NCBI RefSeq assembly: GCF_001713375.1
Contig: NZ_CP016449.1
Coordinates: 1,984,001-2,048,000 of the forward strand
Length of the DNA: 64,000 nt
Origin: Hydrogenophaga sp. RAC07
Lineage (GTDB): Bacteria > Pseudomonadota > Gammaproteobacteria > Burkholderiales > Burkholderiaceae_C
Direction: 5' to 3'
The position numbers and the translations under genes are program-made. The notes below the pieces were generated by a model. That model did no database searches. It was not told the origin of the DNA and was given only the letters and a program-made list of their open reading frames with translations. This document shows, piece after piece, positions 17,506 to 30,061 of the stretch (its first letter is position 1; each line of letters opens with the position of its first letter).

Positions 17506-18573
17506 ATGCCCGTCCACACCCTGAATGCCACCGAGGCGCTGAGCCGCCTGGCCGAATTCGACCTGATCATCGACGCCCGCACCGAAGACGAGCACGCGCT
17601 CGACCACGTGCCTGGCGCGGTGAACTGGCCCACGCTCAACAACGAAGAGCGCATCACCATCGGCACGATGTACAAGCAGGTCAACCCGTTCGAGGCCAAG
17701 AAGCGCGGCGCGGCCCTGTCGGCGCGCAACATCGCGGCCCACATCGAACGCGAAGTGATCGACAAACCGCGCACCTGGAAGCCGCTGGTGTACTGCTGGC
17801 GCGGCGGCAACCGCAGCGGAGCGCTGGCCACCATCCTGGGCGCCATCGGCTTCCACGTCACCCTCATCGAAGGCGGGTACAAGGCCTGGCGCGCAGCGCT
17901 GGTGGAGTCGCTGCCGGCGCTGGCCGAGCGCCTGCACTACCGCGTCGTCTGCGGCCCCACCGGCAGCGGCAAGACGCGCCTGCTGCAGGCCCTGGCTGCA
18001 CAAGGCGCGCAGGTGCTCGATCTGGAAGCCTTGGCCAGCCACCGCAGCTCGGTGCTGGGTCACATTCCCGGCCAGCCGCAACCGAGCCAGAAGCGCTTTG
18101 ATTCGATGGTGTGGTCTGCCCTGCGGGGCTTTGACCCGACGCGCGTGGTGTACGTGGAGAGCGAGAGCAAGAAGGTGGGCAATGTGCGCGTGCCCGATGC
18201 GCTGATCGACGCCATGCGGGCCAGCCCCTGCATCGACCTGCGCCTGTCGGATGAGGAGCGTGTGGCGCTGCTGCTGGAGGACTACGACTTCTTCGTGGAA
18301 GACCCGGCGTCGTTCTGTTCACGCCTGGAAGCGCTGACCGAACTGCGTGGCAAGGAGGTGGTGTCGGGCTGGACGGACAAGGTGAAGAATGGTCAGACAC
18401 CGGCGGTGGTGCTGGAGCTGCTGACCAGCCACTACGACCCCATGTACGCCCAGTCCATCGGGCGCAACTTCAAACAATTTGCGCAGGCCCTGCCCTGTGA
18501 GCTGCGGGACCGTTCAGCCGGGTCGCTGAACGAGGCTGCGCGATCCTTGATCGCCAGCGAAAACACGGCCTGA
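17506..18573 (+). CDS. selU: tRNA 2-selenouridine/geranyl-2-thiouridine synthase
   Basis: 355 aa (MnmH/YbbB). Converts 2-thiouridine to 2-selenouridine at the wobble base of some tRNAs via a geranylated intermediate. N-terminal rhodanese domain with catalytic Cys97 ([11 protein letters not shown]), then a P-loop domain with GPTGSGKT at about residue 148. Starts 6 bases after tesA, so it is probably co-transcribed. No selD is in this window, so the selenium donor must be encoded elsewhere; without it the enzyme would stop at geranylation. Confidence 0.92.
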   Translation: MPVHTLNATEALSRLAEFDLIIDARTEDEHALDHVPGAVNWPTLNNEERITIGTMYKQVNPFEAKKRGAALSARNIAAHIEREVIDKPRTWKPLVYCWRGGNRSGALATILGAIGFHVTLIEGGYKAWRAALVESLPALAERLHYRVVCGPTGSGKTRLLQALAAQGAQVLDLEALASHRSSVLGHIPGQPQPSQKRFDSMVWSALRGFDPTRVVYVESESKKVGNVRVPDALIDAMRASPCIDLRLSDEERVALLLEDYDFFVEDPASFCSRLEALTELRGKEVVSGWTDKVKNGQTPAVVLELLTSHYDPMYAQSIGRNFKQFAQALPCELRDRSAGSLNEAARSLIASENTA

Positions 18574-18608
18574 GCGCTGGGCCCAGGCCGCTGGCAAGAC
18601 CCCTGGGG

Positions 18609-18794
18609 TCAGTTGCCGGCGCCAGCGCCGTCGCCGCCCGCCGCGCTGTCCGGTGCATCGGTGCCCGGCTCTTGCGGCGCATCCGTGTCGTCATGGCGGC
18701 GGCCTTCGGCTTTGGCCTTGAGCTTTTCCTCTTTCTTTTTCTTCTTGGCAAGCTCGCGCTGGCGTTTTTCGTATCCGTAGTTGGGAGTAGCCAA
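18609..18794 (-). CDS. Small Lys-rich conserved-type protein
   Basis: 61 aa, strongly charged. The first 35 residues are basic (YEKRQRELAKKKKKEEKLK), probably one long helix, and the last 25 are acidic/Gly/Ala-rich. It starts MATPNYGYEK. I recall similar small proteins in other Burkholderiales but know of no function; a nucleic-acid or ribosome partner would suit its composition. It lies downstream of metC on the same strand with a 32-base gap and is convergent with selU. A perfect 13-base palindrome (GACCCC-T-GGGGTC, 18598-18610) covers its stop. Confidence 0.65.
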   Translation of the reverse strand: MATPNYGYEKRQRELAKKKKKEEKLKAKAEGRRHDDTDAPQEPGTDAPDSAAGGDGAGAGN

Positions 18795-18826
18795 ATCAGT
18801 CTTTCAGGTCTGTTGAAACGAAGGGG

Positions 18827-20026
18827 TCAGGCTTGCAAGGCGCCCAGGGCCTGTGCAAGGTCGGCACGCAGATCGTGCACGGATTCCAGACCGACCGCAA
18901 AGCGTACCAGACCACCGGTGTGTGGCCAGGCCCGGGTGCGAATGGAGGCCATGTCGTACGGGGCACACAGGCTGATCGGCCCGGCCCAGCTCCAGCCCAG
19001 GCGGAAGAGCTTCAGGCTGTCGCAAAACGCGTCGATGCGCGACTGAGGAATCGAGGGGTCGAACACGGCGCTGAACAGGCAGGCCGCGGCTGTGGCGTCG
19101 CGTTTCCAGGTGGCGTGACCAGGAGAGTCGGGCAAAGCCGGGTGCAGCACCTTGACCACGCCGGGCTGAGCCTGCATCCACTGCGCCAGCTCGCGGGCGG
19201 CGGTGTCCTGCGCTTCATAGCGCAGGGCCATGGTCGGCAGGTTGCGCAGCACCAGTTCGGCGTCGTTGGCGGCCACGGCCAGGCCCAGGCGCATGTGGGT
19301 GAGCAGCACCTGGCGGTGCAAGGACTCGTCGCGCGTGACCACCGAGCCCATCAACACATCGGCACCACCGCTGGGGTACTTGGTGAGCGCCTGCATGGAG
19401 ATGTCCACGCCCAGATCAAATGCGTTGAAGGCGACACCCGCGCCCCAGGTGTTGTCGAGCACGGTGACGATGGGCCGTTGTCCGGCGCGAGCTTGGTTGG
19501 CCTGCTGCACTCGGGCCACCAGTGCGGGAATGTCGGGAAACTCCAGCGTGATGGAACCCGGCGCTTCCAGCCAGACCAGTCGTGTGGCGGGCGAGAGCTG
19601 CCGCGCCAGATCGTCGGGGTCCATGGCGTCGAAGTAGCGGTGGGTGATGCCCCAGGCAGCGAGTTCAACCGCAGCAAACGACTTGCCGGGGCCGTAGGCG
19701 TTGTCGGGGATCAGCACCTCGTCGCCACTGCGCAAGAAGGCCATGTCGACCAGCGTCACGGCCGACAGACCGCTGGGCACCAGCACGCAATGTTTGCCAC
19801 CTTCGATGGTGGCGATGCGCTCTTCCAGCGTGAAGGTGGTCGGCGTGCCGTGCAGGCCGTAGGTGTAGCCGCTCTTGTCTTTCCAGTCGTAGGTGCGCAG
19901 CGCCTGGACGTTGGGGAAAAAGACGGTGGACGCTTTGTGCACACCCGGCGCCACCGCCTCGAAACCCTCGGGGGGTTTGTAGGGGTGGTGAATCAGGCGG
20001 GTGGACAGGTCTTTCACAGCTTCCAC
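18827..20026 (-). CDS. metC: Cystathionine beta-lyase (PLP-dependent)
   Basis: 399 aa Cys/Met-metabolism PLP enzyme that cleaves cystathionine to homocysteine, pyruvate and ammonia in methionine synthesis. PLP phosphate contact SGLSAV, ring-stacking Tyr in NAYGPGK, cofactor Asp in LDNTWGAGV, and the Schiff-base Lys in QALTKYPSGGADVLMG. The start region HHPYKPPEGFEAVAPGVHKASTVFF is typical of proteobacterial MetC. Its 5' end overlaps the phosphoribosyltransferase 3' end by 13 bases. Gamma-synthase relatives look similar; the lyase call is favoured by overall sequence. Confidence 0.88.
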   Translation of the reverse strand: MEAVKDLSTRLIHHPYKPPEGFEAVAPGVHKASTVFFPNVQALRTYDWKDKSGYTYGLHGTPTTFTLEERIATIEGGKHCVLVPSGLSAVTLVDMAFLRSGDEVLIPDNAYGPGKSFAAVELAAWGITHRYFDAMDPDDLARQLSPATRLVWLEAPGSITLEFPDIPALVARVQQANQARAGQRPIVTVLDNTWGAGVAFNAFDLGVDISMQALTKYPSGGADVLMGSVVTRDESLHRQVLLTHMRLGLAVAANDAELVLRNLPTMALRYEAQDTAARELAQWMQAQPGVVKVLHPALPDSPGHATWKRDATAAACLFSAVFDPSIPQSRIDAFCDSLKLFRLGWSWAGPISLCAPYDMASIRTRAWPHTGGLVRFAVGLESVHDLRADLAQALGALQA

Positions 20027-20538
20027 TTCTCCAGCAGTTGTGCAGGCCGCATGCTGTCGTAGCCCTCAAAGGGCTGGTGGATCCACGGATTGGTCGGCAG
20101 GAACTCCACCGAATAGTCGGGCGTGAAGGCCGAGAGCTGTTTGGTCCAGATCACCGCGCTGCGCATCTCGGTGATGGGCGCGTAGTTGTTCTTGAGCATG
20201 TCGATCACCGCCTTGAGCGTGTGACCGGAGTCGGCCAGATCGTCGACCAGCAGCACCTTGCCGGCGATCTCGCCTTTGGGCGTGGTGATGTAGCGCGCGA
20301 TGTCCAGGTTGCCCTGCTGGGTACCGGCGGCGGCGCGGTAGGAGCTGGTCGACATGATGGCCAGCGGCTTGTCGAAGATCCGCGAGAGGATGTCGCCGGG
20401 GCGCATGCCGCCTCGCGCCAGGCACAGGATGGTGTCGAATTCCCAGCCGGACTGGTGAACCCTGAGCGCGAGCTTCTCGATCAGGTTGTGGTACTCGTCG
20501 TAGGAGACGTAGAGGTGTTTGCCGTCTTCGGTGAGCAT
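20014..20538 (-). CDS. Purine-type phosphoribosyltransferase
   Basis: 174 aa. PRPP-binding loop KVLLVDDLADSGHTLK (about residue 90) is complete, and the hood region CLARGGMRPGDILSR is visible. The best match in memory is hypoxanthine/xanthine-guanine phosphoribosyltransferase of the Gpt-like or archaeal type, which salvages purine bases to nucleotides. Position directly downstream of purA supports a purine role. Start at MLTEDGKHLYVSYDEY; an upstream ATG exists, but its extension is not protein-like. Substrate base not certain. Confidence 0.82.
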   Translation of the reverse strand: MLTEDGKHLYVSYDEYHNLIEKLALRVHQSGWEFDTILCLARGGMRPGDILSRIFDKPLAIMSTSSYRAAAGTQQGNLDIARYITTPKGEIAGKVLLVDDLADSGHTLKAVIDMLKNNYAPITEMRSAVIWTKQLSAFTPDYSVEFLPTNPWIHQPFEGYDSMRPAQLLEKWKL

Positions 20539-20620
20539 GCGGACTCCGGGTGGGGGTATCGGTCGGGATTCTTGCACGGTGCGCGGCCGGGTGGGCCGCA
20601 GATGCACCGCTCAGCCGTGC

Positions 20621-23199
<2,579 letters not shown>

Positions 23200-23317
23200 G
23201 GGCATTTTCAGGAGCTGTTAAAACCGCGATTTTACCGGGGTGCGGAAGGGTATCCGCCGGGTGATCGCGCAAGGTGCCGGGAGCGGGCGATTCCAACGCC
23301 CGCCTGGCGAGGGAAAT

Positions 23318-23500
23318 TCAGCCGAGCAGCCAGACCATCAGCACGCCGATGGCCACGCAGATCAGGCCGAAGAAACGCAGCTGTCCGTCGCGCAGCCCGA
23401 GCATTTCAGAGAACACCCGGCGCCACAACTTCGGTGCCACCAAGGGAAGGATGCCTTCGAACACCAGCACGAGGGCCAGTGCGGTCCAGATCGGTTCCAC
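23318..23500 (-). CDS. DUF2065 (YjeT-like) small membrane protein
   Basis: 60 aa with two hydrophobic segments (about 5-22 and 42-58; LICVAIGVLMVWLLG) and the conserved VFEGILPLVAPKLWRRVF core of DUF2065. Function unknown. It commonly sits between hflC and hisZ/purA in betaproteobacteria, as here. The 118-base gap to hisZ holds a 7-bp-arm hairpin (GCGGGCG...CGCCCGC, 23283-23303) without a T-tract. Confidence 0.85.
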   Translation of the reverse strand: MEPIWTALALVLVFEGILPLVAPKLWRRVFSEMLGLRDGQLRFFGLICVAIGVLMVWLLG

Positions 23501-23559
23501 GCCACAAGGGCCGCGCGCTCAGCGCTGGCGGAAGGAACAAGCGCCGCGCGACATACGGC

Positions 23560-24453
23560 TCACCTGCTCGGCGCCAGGTTGCTGCTGCGCAGCGACTTGA
23601 AGAAGTCGGACGAAGGATCGACCACCAGCACGTCGGACTTGCTGGCGAAGCTCGACTTGTAGGCTTCCAGGCTGCGGTAGAACTGCGCAAAGGCCGGGTC
23701 GCGACCGAACGCTTCGGAGAACGACGCAGCGGCTTTGGCATCGCCCTCACCCTTGATGAGCTGAGCGTCGCGGTAGGCCTCGGACACGATCACTTCGCGC
23801 TGGCGGTCTGCATCGGCGCGGATCTTCTCGCCTTCGGCAAAACCGGTGGAGCGCAGTTCGTTGGCCACGCGTTTGCGCTCGGCTTCCATCCGCTGGTACA
23901 CCGAGGCGGTGATGCTTTCGGCGTAGTCCACGCGGGTGATGCGGACATCGACCACATCCATGCCCCAGGGCTTGTCGGCGCTGCGCACCGCGGCCAGCAC
24001 CTCGCGCTTGACGTCGGCCATCAGCTCTTCACGACGGGTTGACAGCAGCTCGTTGACGGTGCGCTTGTTCACTTCCTGCTGAAACGAGTTGCGCACCACA
24101 CGGTTGAGCTGCAAGGCGCCCGCGCGCTCGGTGATACCCACGTTGCGGATGTACTCCTGCGGCTCGGCGATGCGCCAGCGCACGTACCAGTCGATCACAA
24201 CACGTTGCTTCTCGGCGGTGAGCGTCGGTTCGGTGTCGGTGCTCTCCAGCGTGAGCAGGCGCTTGTCGATGTAGGACACGTTCTGGAACGGCGGGGGCAG
24301 TTTGAAGTTCAGGCCCGGCTCGGTGACGACCTGCTTGATCTGGCCTAACTGGAAGACCACGCCGAACTGGCGCTGGTCGACCACGAACAGCATGGAACTG
24401 GCGATGGCCAGCGCCACGACGAGGCTGGTGAGGATGAAACCCAATTTGTTCAT
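23560..24453 (-). CDS. hflC: HflC, subunit of the FtsH-regulating HflKC complex
   Basis: 297 aa SPFH/prohibitin-family membrane protein. N-terminal anchor (about 4-24) and the SPFH domain (VVDQRQFGVVFQLGQIKQV), then a long helical region (about 170-290). With HflK it forms a large periplasmic cage that modulates the FtsH protease. Starts 31 bases after hflK. The standard hflX-hflK-hflC order is kept. Confidence 0.94.
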   Translation of the reverse strand: MNKLGFILTSLVVALAIASSMLFVVDQRQFGVVFQLGQIKQVVTEPGLNFKLPPPFQNVSYIDKRLLTLESTDTEPTLTAEKQRVVIDWYVRWRIAEPQEYIRNVGITERAGALQLNRVVRNSFQQEVNKRTVNELLSTRREELMADVKREVLAAVRSADKPWGMDVVDVRITRVDYAESITASVYQRMEAERKRVANELRSTGFAEGEKIRADADRQREVIVSEAYRDAQLIKGEGDAKAAASFSEAFGRDPAFAQFYRSLEAYKSSFASKSDVLVVDPSSDFFKSLRSSNLAPSR

Positions 24454-24484
24454 GTGCGTTGCTCTTTGGTCTCGTTTGCGGCGC

Positions 24485-25792
24485 TCAGCGGCTCTCGCGT
24501 TCGCGCGAGCGGGCTGCGTTGTCGAGGCTGCGGCTGGCCGGCGTGGACGCCGTGCCCGCGCTGGGCGGTGGAGTGACGGTCGAGGGGCTGGTCGTTGGTG
24601 ACTGGGCCGTCATCTGCATGATCTTGTCCAGCGGCAGGTACAGCAGGTTGTTGCCGGCCTTGGAGTCCACCAGCACCTTTGTCACGTTGCTGTAGATCTC
24701 CTGCATCGCGTCCGTGTACATGCGCTCGCGGGTGACCTGCGGCGCCTTCTGGTACTCGGTCAGCACCGAGGCGAAACGTTGCGAATCACCTTGCGCCTGC
24801 GCCACGATGCGGGCGCGGTAGCCTTCGGCTTCTTCGGTCAGGCGGGAGGCGGCACCACGGGCGCGCGGCACCACGTCGTTGGCGTAGGCCTCGGCTTCGT
24901 TCTTGGCGCGCTCGCGCTCCTGGCCAGCCTTGAGCACGTCGTCAAAAGAGGCCTGCACCTGCTCGGGTGGACGAACGCCGCCTTGTTGCAGGTTGATGCC
25001 GACCACCTCGATGCCCACGCTGTAGCGGTCCAGAATGGTCTGCATGAGCGCGCGCACGCGGGGTGCAATCTGATCACGCTCTTCGGCCAGGGCGGCGTCC
25101 ATCTTCATCTTGCCGACCACTTCACGCACTGCGGTCTCGGCCACCTTGACCACCGACGCATCGGGGTCGCGGCTCTCGAACAGGAAGGCGCGCGCGTCGT
25201 TCAAACGGTACTGCACCGCAAACTTGATCTCGACGATGTTCTCGTCTTCGGTGAGCATGGCCGACTCGCGCAGGCCGGTGGCGGGCACGATGTTGTCGCG
25301 CCCCACGTCAACCGAGCGGATCTGCGTCACGAACACGGTTTCATGGCGCTGGATCGGGTACGGCAGGCGCCAGTTGAAACCAGCGCCCACGGTGCTGTTG
25401 TACTTGCCGAACTGCGTGATGACGGCCTGCTGGCCCTCTTGCACGATGAAGAATCCGGTGCCCAGCCAGATGAGCGCCGCTACACCGACAATGAGGCCCG
25501 CACCGATCCCGGTGGTCTTGGGGCTGGGGTTGAAGCCCGGCATGCCGCCGCCGCCCGATCCGTTGCCGCCACCCTGGCCACCACCCTTCTTGCCCAGCAA
25601 ACCACCGAGCTTGCGGTTGAAGTCGCGCCACAGTTCGTCGAGATCCGGCGGACCCTGGTTGGGGCCTTGACCCCGCGGACGCTGCGGCGTGCGGTTGTCG
25701 TCGTTGCGCTCGGGTTCCTGGCCGTCCTTGGAACCTTCGTTGCGTGGAGCGTCATCGCCCCGGCCCCAGCGCGGGTCATTGAGATTGAACAT
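24485..25792 (-). CDS. hflK: HflK, subunit of the FtsH-regulating HflKC complex
   Basis: 435 aa. Start MFNLNDPRWGRGDD matches the family N-terminus; in-frame ATGs upstream at 25915 and 25879 give non-homologous extensions. A charged cytoplasmic tail with Gly-rich GGGQGGGNGSGGGG precedes one transmembrane segment (LIVGVAALIWLGTGFFIV), the SPFH domain (EGQQAVITQFGKY) and a helical region. The C-terminal 40 residues are Ser/Thr/Pro-rich. Partner of HflC. Confidence 0.93.
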   Translation of the reverse strand: MFNLNDPRWGRGDDAPRNEGSKDGQEPERNDDNRTPQRPRGQGPNQGPPDLDELWRDFNRKLGGLLGKKGGGQGGGNGSGGGGMPGFNPSPKTTGIGAGLIVGVAALIWLGTGFFIVQEGQQAVITQFGKYNSTVGAGFNWRLPYPIQRHETVFVTQIRSVDVGRDNIVPATGLRESAMLTEDENIVEIKFAVQYRLNDARAFLFESRDPDASVVKVAETAVREVVGKMKMDAALAEERDQIAPRVRALMQTILDRYSVGIEVVGINLQQGGVRPPEQVQASFDDVLKAGQERERAKNEAEAYANDVVPRARGAASRLTEEAEGYRARIVAQAQGDSQRFASVLTEYQKAPQVTRERMYTDAMQEIYSNVTKVLVDSKAGNNLLYLPLDKIMQMTAQSPTTSPSTVTPPPSAGTASTPASRSLDNAARSRERESR

Positions 25793-25926
25793 GCCCAACA
25801 CCTTGTGCCAGGCCCGTCGTGGGGCGGCGCGTGAGCCATGCTCGGCAGGGCGGGCGGGGGTTTGCAGATTCACATCCATGTGTTGCCAACTCTTTGTCAA
25901 TTTCAAAACCATCACATTGTGCCCAA

Positions 25927-27111
25927 TCAGCAGGGCGAACTTTCATTTTCGGGGAACGCCCCCGGGCTCTCGGGGCCTTGCCCGCCCCCGGCAGCCAACA
26001 CCTGCGCCGCCAACAGAGCCCTGAGGGCAGGCAAACCCTCGCCCGTTTGGGCACTCACGTAAATTCGAGGCACCGTTTGCCCATCCAGTTCCATTTGATC
26101 GGCGAGAACGAGCGGAATGTGGACTTCGTCGATCGCGTCCAATTTGTTGAACACCAGGATTTGAGGCACATGCTCGGCCCCGATGTCCTTGAGCACGCCC
26201 ATCACCGAGGCCATCTGTTCGGGATGCGAAGGGTTCGAGGCGTCCACGATGTGCAGCAGCAGGTCGGCATCGGCCGCCTCCTGCAAGGTGGCGGCAAAAG
26301 CGTCGACCAGGCCATGCGGGAGGTCGCGAATGAAACCCACCGTGTCCGACAAGGACACCGAGCGGCCCGCCTCGCCCAGGTAGAGCTGCCGCGTGGTGGT
26401 GTCCAGCGTGGCGAACAGCTGATCGGCCGCGTAGGCCCGCGCCTTGACGAGGCCGTTGAACAGGGACGATTTGCCCGCGTTGGTGTAGCCGACCAGCGAG
26501 ATGGAAAAAGTGTCGCGGCGCTCCCGCTGGCGGCGCTGCGTGGCGCGCTGCTTCTTCACCTTTTCCAGTCGCTCCTTGGTCCGCTTGATCGACTCGCCGA
26601 TCATGCGGCGGTCCAGTTCGATCTGGGTCTCACCCGGACCGCCGCGCATGCCGATGCCGCCACTTTGCCGCTCCAGGTGCGACCAGCGCCGCACAAGCCG
26701 GGTGGAAAGGTATTGGAGCCGCGCGAGTTCGACTTGGAGCTTGCCCTCGTGGCTGCGCGCACGCTGGGCAAAGATTTCCAGGATCAACAGCGTGCGGTCG
26801 TTGACCGGCATCCCGAGATGCCGCTCAAGATTGCGTTGCTGCGCAGGGCTGAGCGATTGATCGAAGAGGACTTCCGCAGCACCGGTCGCCTGCGCCAGCA
26901 GTTTGATCTCGTCTGCCTTGCCGGAGCCGACAAACAGGGCCGGGTCGGGCGCACGGCGTTTGCAGGTGACGCGGTCGGCCACGCTGTAACCCGCGGTCTG
27001 GGCCAGCAAGCCGAGTTCCTCCAACGGAGCGTCGAAATGGGGCGTGCCAAAGTCCACCCCCACCAGAATGACCGATGGGGTGGACGTGGCGGCGTGTTCG
27101 GGAGATTTCAA
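25927..27111 (-). CDS. hflX: GTPase HflX
   Basis: 394 aa ribosome-associated GTPase that splits or rescues stalled 70S ribosomes under stress. N-terminal HflX domain with GSGKADEI and GGIGMRGGPGETQIELDRR. G domain: G1 GYTNAGKSS, G3 DTVGF, G4 NKLD. The C-terminal 20 residues (AAGGGQGPESPGAFPENE) are low-complexity. It lies between hfq and hflK, the usual order. Confidence 0.95.
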   Translation of the reverse strand: MKSPEHAATSTPSVILVGVDFGTPHFDAPLEELGLLAQTAGYSVADRVTCKRRAPDPALFVGSGKADEIKLLAQATGAAEVLFDQSLSPAQQRNLERHLGMPVNDRTLLILEIFAQRARSHEGKLQVELARLQYLSTRLVRRWSHLERQSGGIGMRGGPGETQIELDRRMIGESIKRTKERLEKVKKQRATQRRQRERRDTFSISLVGYTNAGKSSLFNGLVKARAYAADQLFATLDTTTRQLYLGEAGRSVSLSDTVGFIRDLPHGLVDAFAATLQEAADADLLLHIVDASNPSHPEQMASVMGVLKDIGAEHVPQILVFNKLDAIDEVHIPLVLADQMELDGQTVPRIYVSAQTGEGLPALRALLAAQVLAAGGGQGPESPGAFPENESSPC

Positions 27112-27190
27112 ATCGCTTCAGCGGTGATGCGCCGGGCGATGCGAACCGGACGGCGCATCGGCACCGCGCCGGTTTCAAGGGGAAAGACGT

Positions 27191-27442
27191 TCAAGGAGCG
27201 GCGGACTCGTCCGCAGGTGCGGCGGAGAACTGCACGGGGCGGCCCGGAACGATGGTGGAAATGGCGTGCTTGTAGACCATTTGCGTGACGGTGTTCCGCA
27301 AGAGAACCACGTACTGGTCGAACGACTCGATCTGACCCTGCAACTTGATGCCATTGACCAGGTAAATCGACACGGGCACGTGCTCCCGGCGCAGCTGGTT
27401 CAGAAAGGGGTCTTGCAAGAGTTGGCCTTTGTTATTGCTCAC
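27191..27442 (-). CDS. hfq: RNA chaperone Hfq
   Basis: 83 aa. Sm1 ([25 protein letters not shown]; proximal-face Q8-like and F39-like residues) and Sm2 ([10 protein letters not shown]) motifs are complete. Binds sRNAs and mRNAs as a hexamer. Short C-terminal tail ([13 protein letters not shown]), as usual in betaproteobacteria. It starts 83 bases downstream of der and is followed by hflX after 79 bases. Confidence 0.97.
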   Translation of the reverse strand: MSNNKGQLLQDPFLNQLRREHVPVSIYLVNGIKLQGQIESFDQYVVLLRNTVTQMVYKHAISTIVPGRPVQFSAAPADESAAP

Positions 27443-27525
27443 GATATGCTCCGTGTTCAGAAAAAAGTGGATAAGGAAAGCACCATACCACAGGGCTTGT
27501 ACTGCTCAAGCCTGCCGGGCAATTC

Positions 27526-28860
27526 CTATTCCTTGAAGGGATTGGTTGAGGTTTTGAGTTCGATCCGCAACGGCGTGCCGACCAGATCGAAGGCCTTGCG
27601 GAAACGCCCTTCGAGGAATCGCTTGTAGGAATCGGGCACGTGTTCCAGCGAATTGCCATGGATCACGATCACGGGTGGATTCATGCCGCCTTGGTGCGCG
27701 TAGCGCATCTTGGGCCGGAACATGCCACCGCGTGTGGGCGCCTGGAACGCCACCGCCTCGGCCAGCAGCCGGGTCAGCACCGGGGTCGACATCTTGCGCG
27801 TGGCCGACGCCTGGGCCTGGATGATCGATTTCCACACCGGGGCCAACCCCTGGCGCTTCTGCGCAGAGATCAGGTGCAAGGACGCAAACTTCAGGAAGGC
27901 CAGCCGGGTTTCGATCTGGCGCTCGACCTGTTCTCGCTGGTAGGCATCCACCGCGTCCCATTTGTTGATGGCCACCACCACCGCGCGGCCGCTTTCCAGG
28001 ATGTAGCCTGCGATGTGCGCGTCCTGGTCGGTCACGCCTTGTGTGGCGTCCAGCAGCAGCAGCACGACATTCGCGTTTTCAATGGCCTGCAGCGTCTTGA
28101 CCACCGAAAACTTCTCGATTGCCTCGAACACCCGTCCCTTGCGGCGAATGCCGGCCGTGTCGATCAACTCGAACTTCTGGCCGTTGCGCTCGAACGGCAC
28201 CGAGATGGTGTCGCGCGTGGTGCCGGGCAGATCGAAGGCGACCAGGCGCTCTTCGCCCAGCCATGCGTTGATCAGGGTGGACTTGCCCACGTTGGGCCGG
28301 CCTGCCACCGCCAGGCGGATCACGCCGGCCGGCGCGGGTTCTTCCTCTTCATCTTCCGGCGGCAAGCCGGGAATGCGCTCCATGGCCAACTCGACCATGG
28401 AACGAATGCCCTGCCCGTGGGCGCCGGAGACCGGCAGCACTTCGCCCAGTCCCAGCTCGTAGAACTCGACCAGCTGCAAACCCTGGGTCATGCCCTCGGC
28501 CTTGTTGGCCACCAGCACGCAAGGTTTGCCCAGCCTGCGCAGGTAAACCGCGATCTCGTGGTCTTGCGCGCTGATGCCGGCGCGTGCATCCACCACGAAC
28601 AGCACCACATCGGACTCGGCCACGGCCTGCCGCGTCTGCTTGGCCATCTCCTTGTAGATGCCCTCGGTGGCATCGGGCTCGAAACCGCCGGTGTCGATGA
28701 CGATGTATTCACGTGCACCGAGGCGGCCATTCCCGTAGTGTCGATCACGGGTGAGGCCGGCAAAGTCGGCCACGATGGCGTCGCGAGAACTCGTCAGGCG
28801 GTTGAACAGGGTGGACTTGCCCACATTGGGGCGGCCCACCAGGGCGATGACGGGTTTCAA
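27526..28860 (-). CDS. der: Ribosome-assembly GTPase Der (EngA)
   Basis: 444 aa with two tandem G domains (GRPNVGKST at residue 8 and again near 187; DTGGF and DTAGI G3 motifs; NKAEG and NKWD G4 motifs) and a C-terminal KH-like domain (about 355-440). Essential for 50S maturation. Downstream of bamB with a 40-base gap, the conserved bamB-der-hfq order. Confidence 0.97.
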   Translation of the reverse strand: MKPVIALVGRPNVGKSTLFNRLTSSRDAIVADFAGLTRDRHYGNGRLGAREYIVIDTGGFEPDATEGIYKEMAKQTRQAVAESDVVLFVVDARAGISAQDHEIAVYLRRLGKPCVLVANKAEGMTQGLQLVEFYELGLGEVLPVSGAHGQGIRSMVELAMERIPGLPPEDEEEEPAPAGVIRLAVAGRPNVGKSTLINAWLGEERLVAFDLPGTTRDTISVPFERNGQKFELIDTAGIRRKGRVFEAIEKFSVVKTLQAIENANVVLLLLDATQGVTDQDAHIAGYILESGRAVVVAINKWDAVDAYQREQVERQIETRLAFLKFASLHLISAQKRQGLAPVWKSIIQAQASATRKMSTPVLTRLLAEAVAFQAPTRGGMFRPKMRYAHQGGMNPPVIVIHGNSLEHVPDSYKRFLEGRFRKAFDLVGTPLRIELKTSTNPFKE

Positions 28861-28900
28861 GGAAAGCTGCTTTCGTTCAAGAGGCGGTTCGGCTCAGCCG

Positions 28901-30061
28901 TTATTGGGGGCGCCAGGCGTACAGGCCGCCATTGCGCGTCTGTACCACGAGCGCGTCGCCCGAGAGCACAGGTGCCACCAGGATGGGTGAACCGTCGGTG
29001 CTCAGTCGTGTCATTTCGCTGCCGTCTTCGCGCGAGACCAGGTGCACCAGGCCAGTGTTGTCGCCCACGGCGACCACGCGACCCAATGCCACCGGAGCGC
29101 TGAGGCCGCGGTATTTCAAGCGGTCAATGCTCCAGGCGGGCTCGCCGGAGGCGCGTTGCCAGGCCTGGAAGCGGCCTTCGCCATCGGCGCCGAACACCAG
29201 GCGATCGTCACCGTGCACACCAGTGGTGCCTTGGTTGGCGCGGGACCAGATCACGTTGCCACGCGCAGCATCGACGCACCCCACGGCGGCTGAGTAGGCC
29301 CGCGCGCAGACGTTGTCACCAATCCGGCTCACGGGGCCGACGATGTCCACCAGACGCTCCACCTCGTTGGTGCCGCGCGGCGTGGCGATCGGGGCTTCCC
29401 AGCGCACCGAGCCGTTGGTCGGGTTGAGACCCACCAATCGACCCGACAGGCCCGCCACCAAGGTGTCGCCCACCGCCAGCAAGGCGCCGCTCTGGCTGAG
29501 CACCAGCGGTTCGGCGGTGCGCGACTGGGCCCACAAACGGGCCCCGTTGCGCGCGTCAAAAGCGGTGACGGTGCGGTCGGCCGTGAGCACGAACACGCGG
29601 GCACCGGCCACCAGCGGCGCCGTGAAGGCGCGCGCGGGCAGGCGCACCCGCCAGAGTTCGCGACCATCGGCCAGCGCCACGAGGTGGTTGCTCTGGGTGA
29701 CCACCGCAGCGGTCTGCCCGTCGGAGCCCACGCCGGCGGCGATGGGTGTGCCCAGGTTCAAGCGCCACACGTCCTGACCGGTGGCACCATTGAGCGCGAC
29801 CACCGTGCCGGCGGTGCTGGCAGCGAACACGCGGCCGCCCGCGACCAGTGGAGTCAGGGACTCGGTGGTGGCGCCCACCTGCGCGGTCCAGGCTGCACGC
29901 GTGCCCATGAGGGCAGCAACCGGGGGCAGCTCGGTGGGCTGGGGCTTCTTGGCGCCCGACGAGCAGGCCGACAGACCCGCCAGCGCCAGCACACCCAGGC
30001 AGGCGGCGCGCACCATCCAAGCTGTGGAAGAAGGTTTGATGGAATTGAGAACTGGGTTCAA
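28901..30061 (-). CDS. bamB: Outer-membrane assembly lipoprotein BamB
   Basis: 386 aa. Signal peptide with lipobox LSAC (Cys about 33), then an eight-bladed PQQ-like beta-propeller (repeats such as VAGGRVFAASTAGTVVALNGATG and LVWSRANQ-type blades). Scaffold lipoprotein of the BAM complex for outer-membrane protein insertion. Its ATG overlaps the stop of the yfgM-like gene by 4 bases. bamD is also in this window, on the other strand. Confidence 0.93.
   Translation of the reverse strand: MNPVLNSIKPSSTAWMVRAACLGVLALAGLSACSSGAKKPQPTELPPVAALMGTRAAWTAQVGATTESLTPLVAGGRVFAASTAGTVVALNGATGQDVWRLNLGTPIAAGVGSDGQTAAVVTQSNHLVALADGRELWRVRLPARAFTAPLVAGARVFVLTADRTVTAFDARNGARLWAQSRTAEPLVLSQSGALLAVGDTLVAGLSGRLVGLNPTNGSVRWEAPIATPRGTNEVERLVDIVGPVSRIGDNVCARAYSAAVGCVDAARGNVIWSRANQGTTGVHGDDRLVFGADGEGRFQAWQRASGEPAWSIDRLKYRGLSAPVALGRVVAVGDNTGLVHLVSREDGSEMTRLSTDGSPILVAPVLSGDALVVQTRNGGLYAWRPQ

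Noticed and set aside
15334..18081. 915-codon minus-strand frame spanning selU, tesA, the ATPase and rlmB
   Set aside because: Only the last 247 codons (RlmB) are protein-like; the rest is antisense or off-frame of other genes.
23283..23303. Hairpin GCGGGCG...CGCCCGC between the DUF2065 gene and hisZ as a terminator
   Set aside because: No T-tract follows on the minus strand, and the genes are normally read together.
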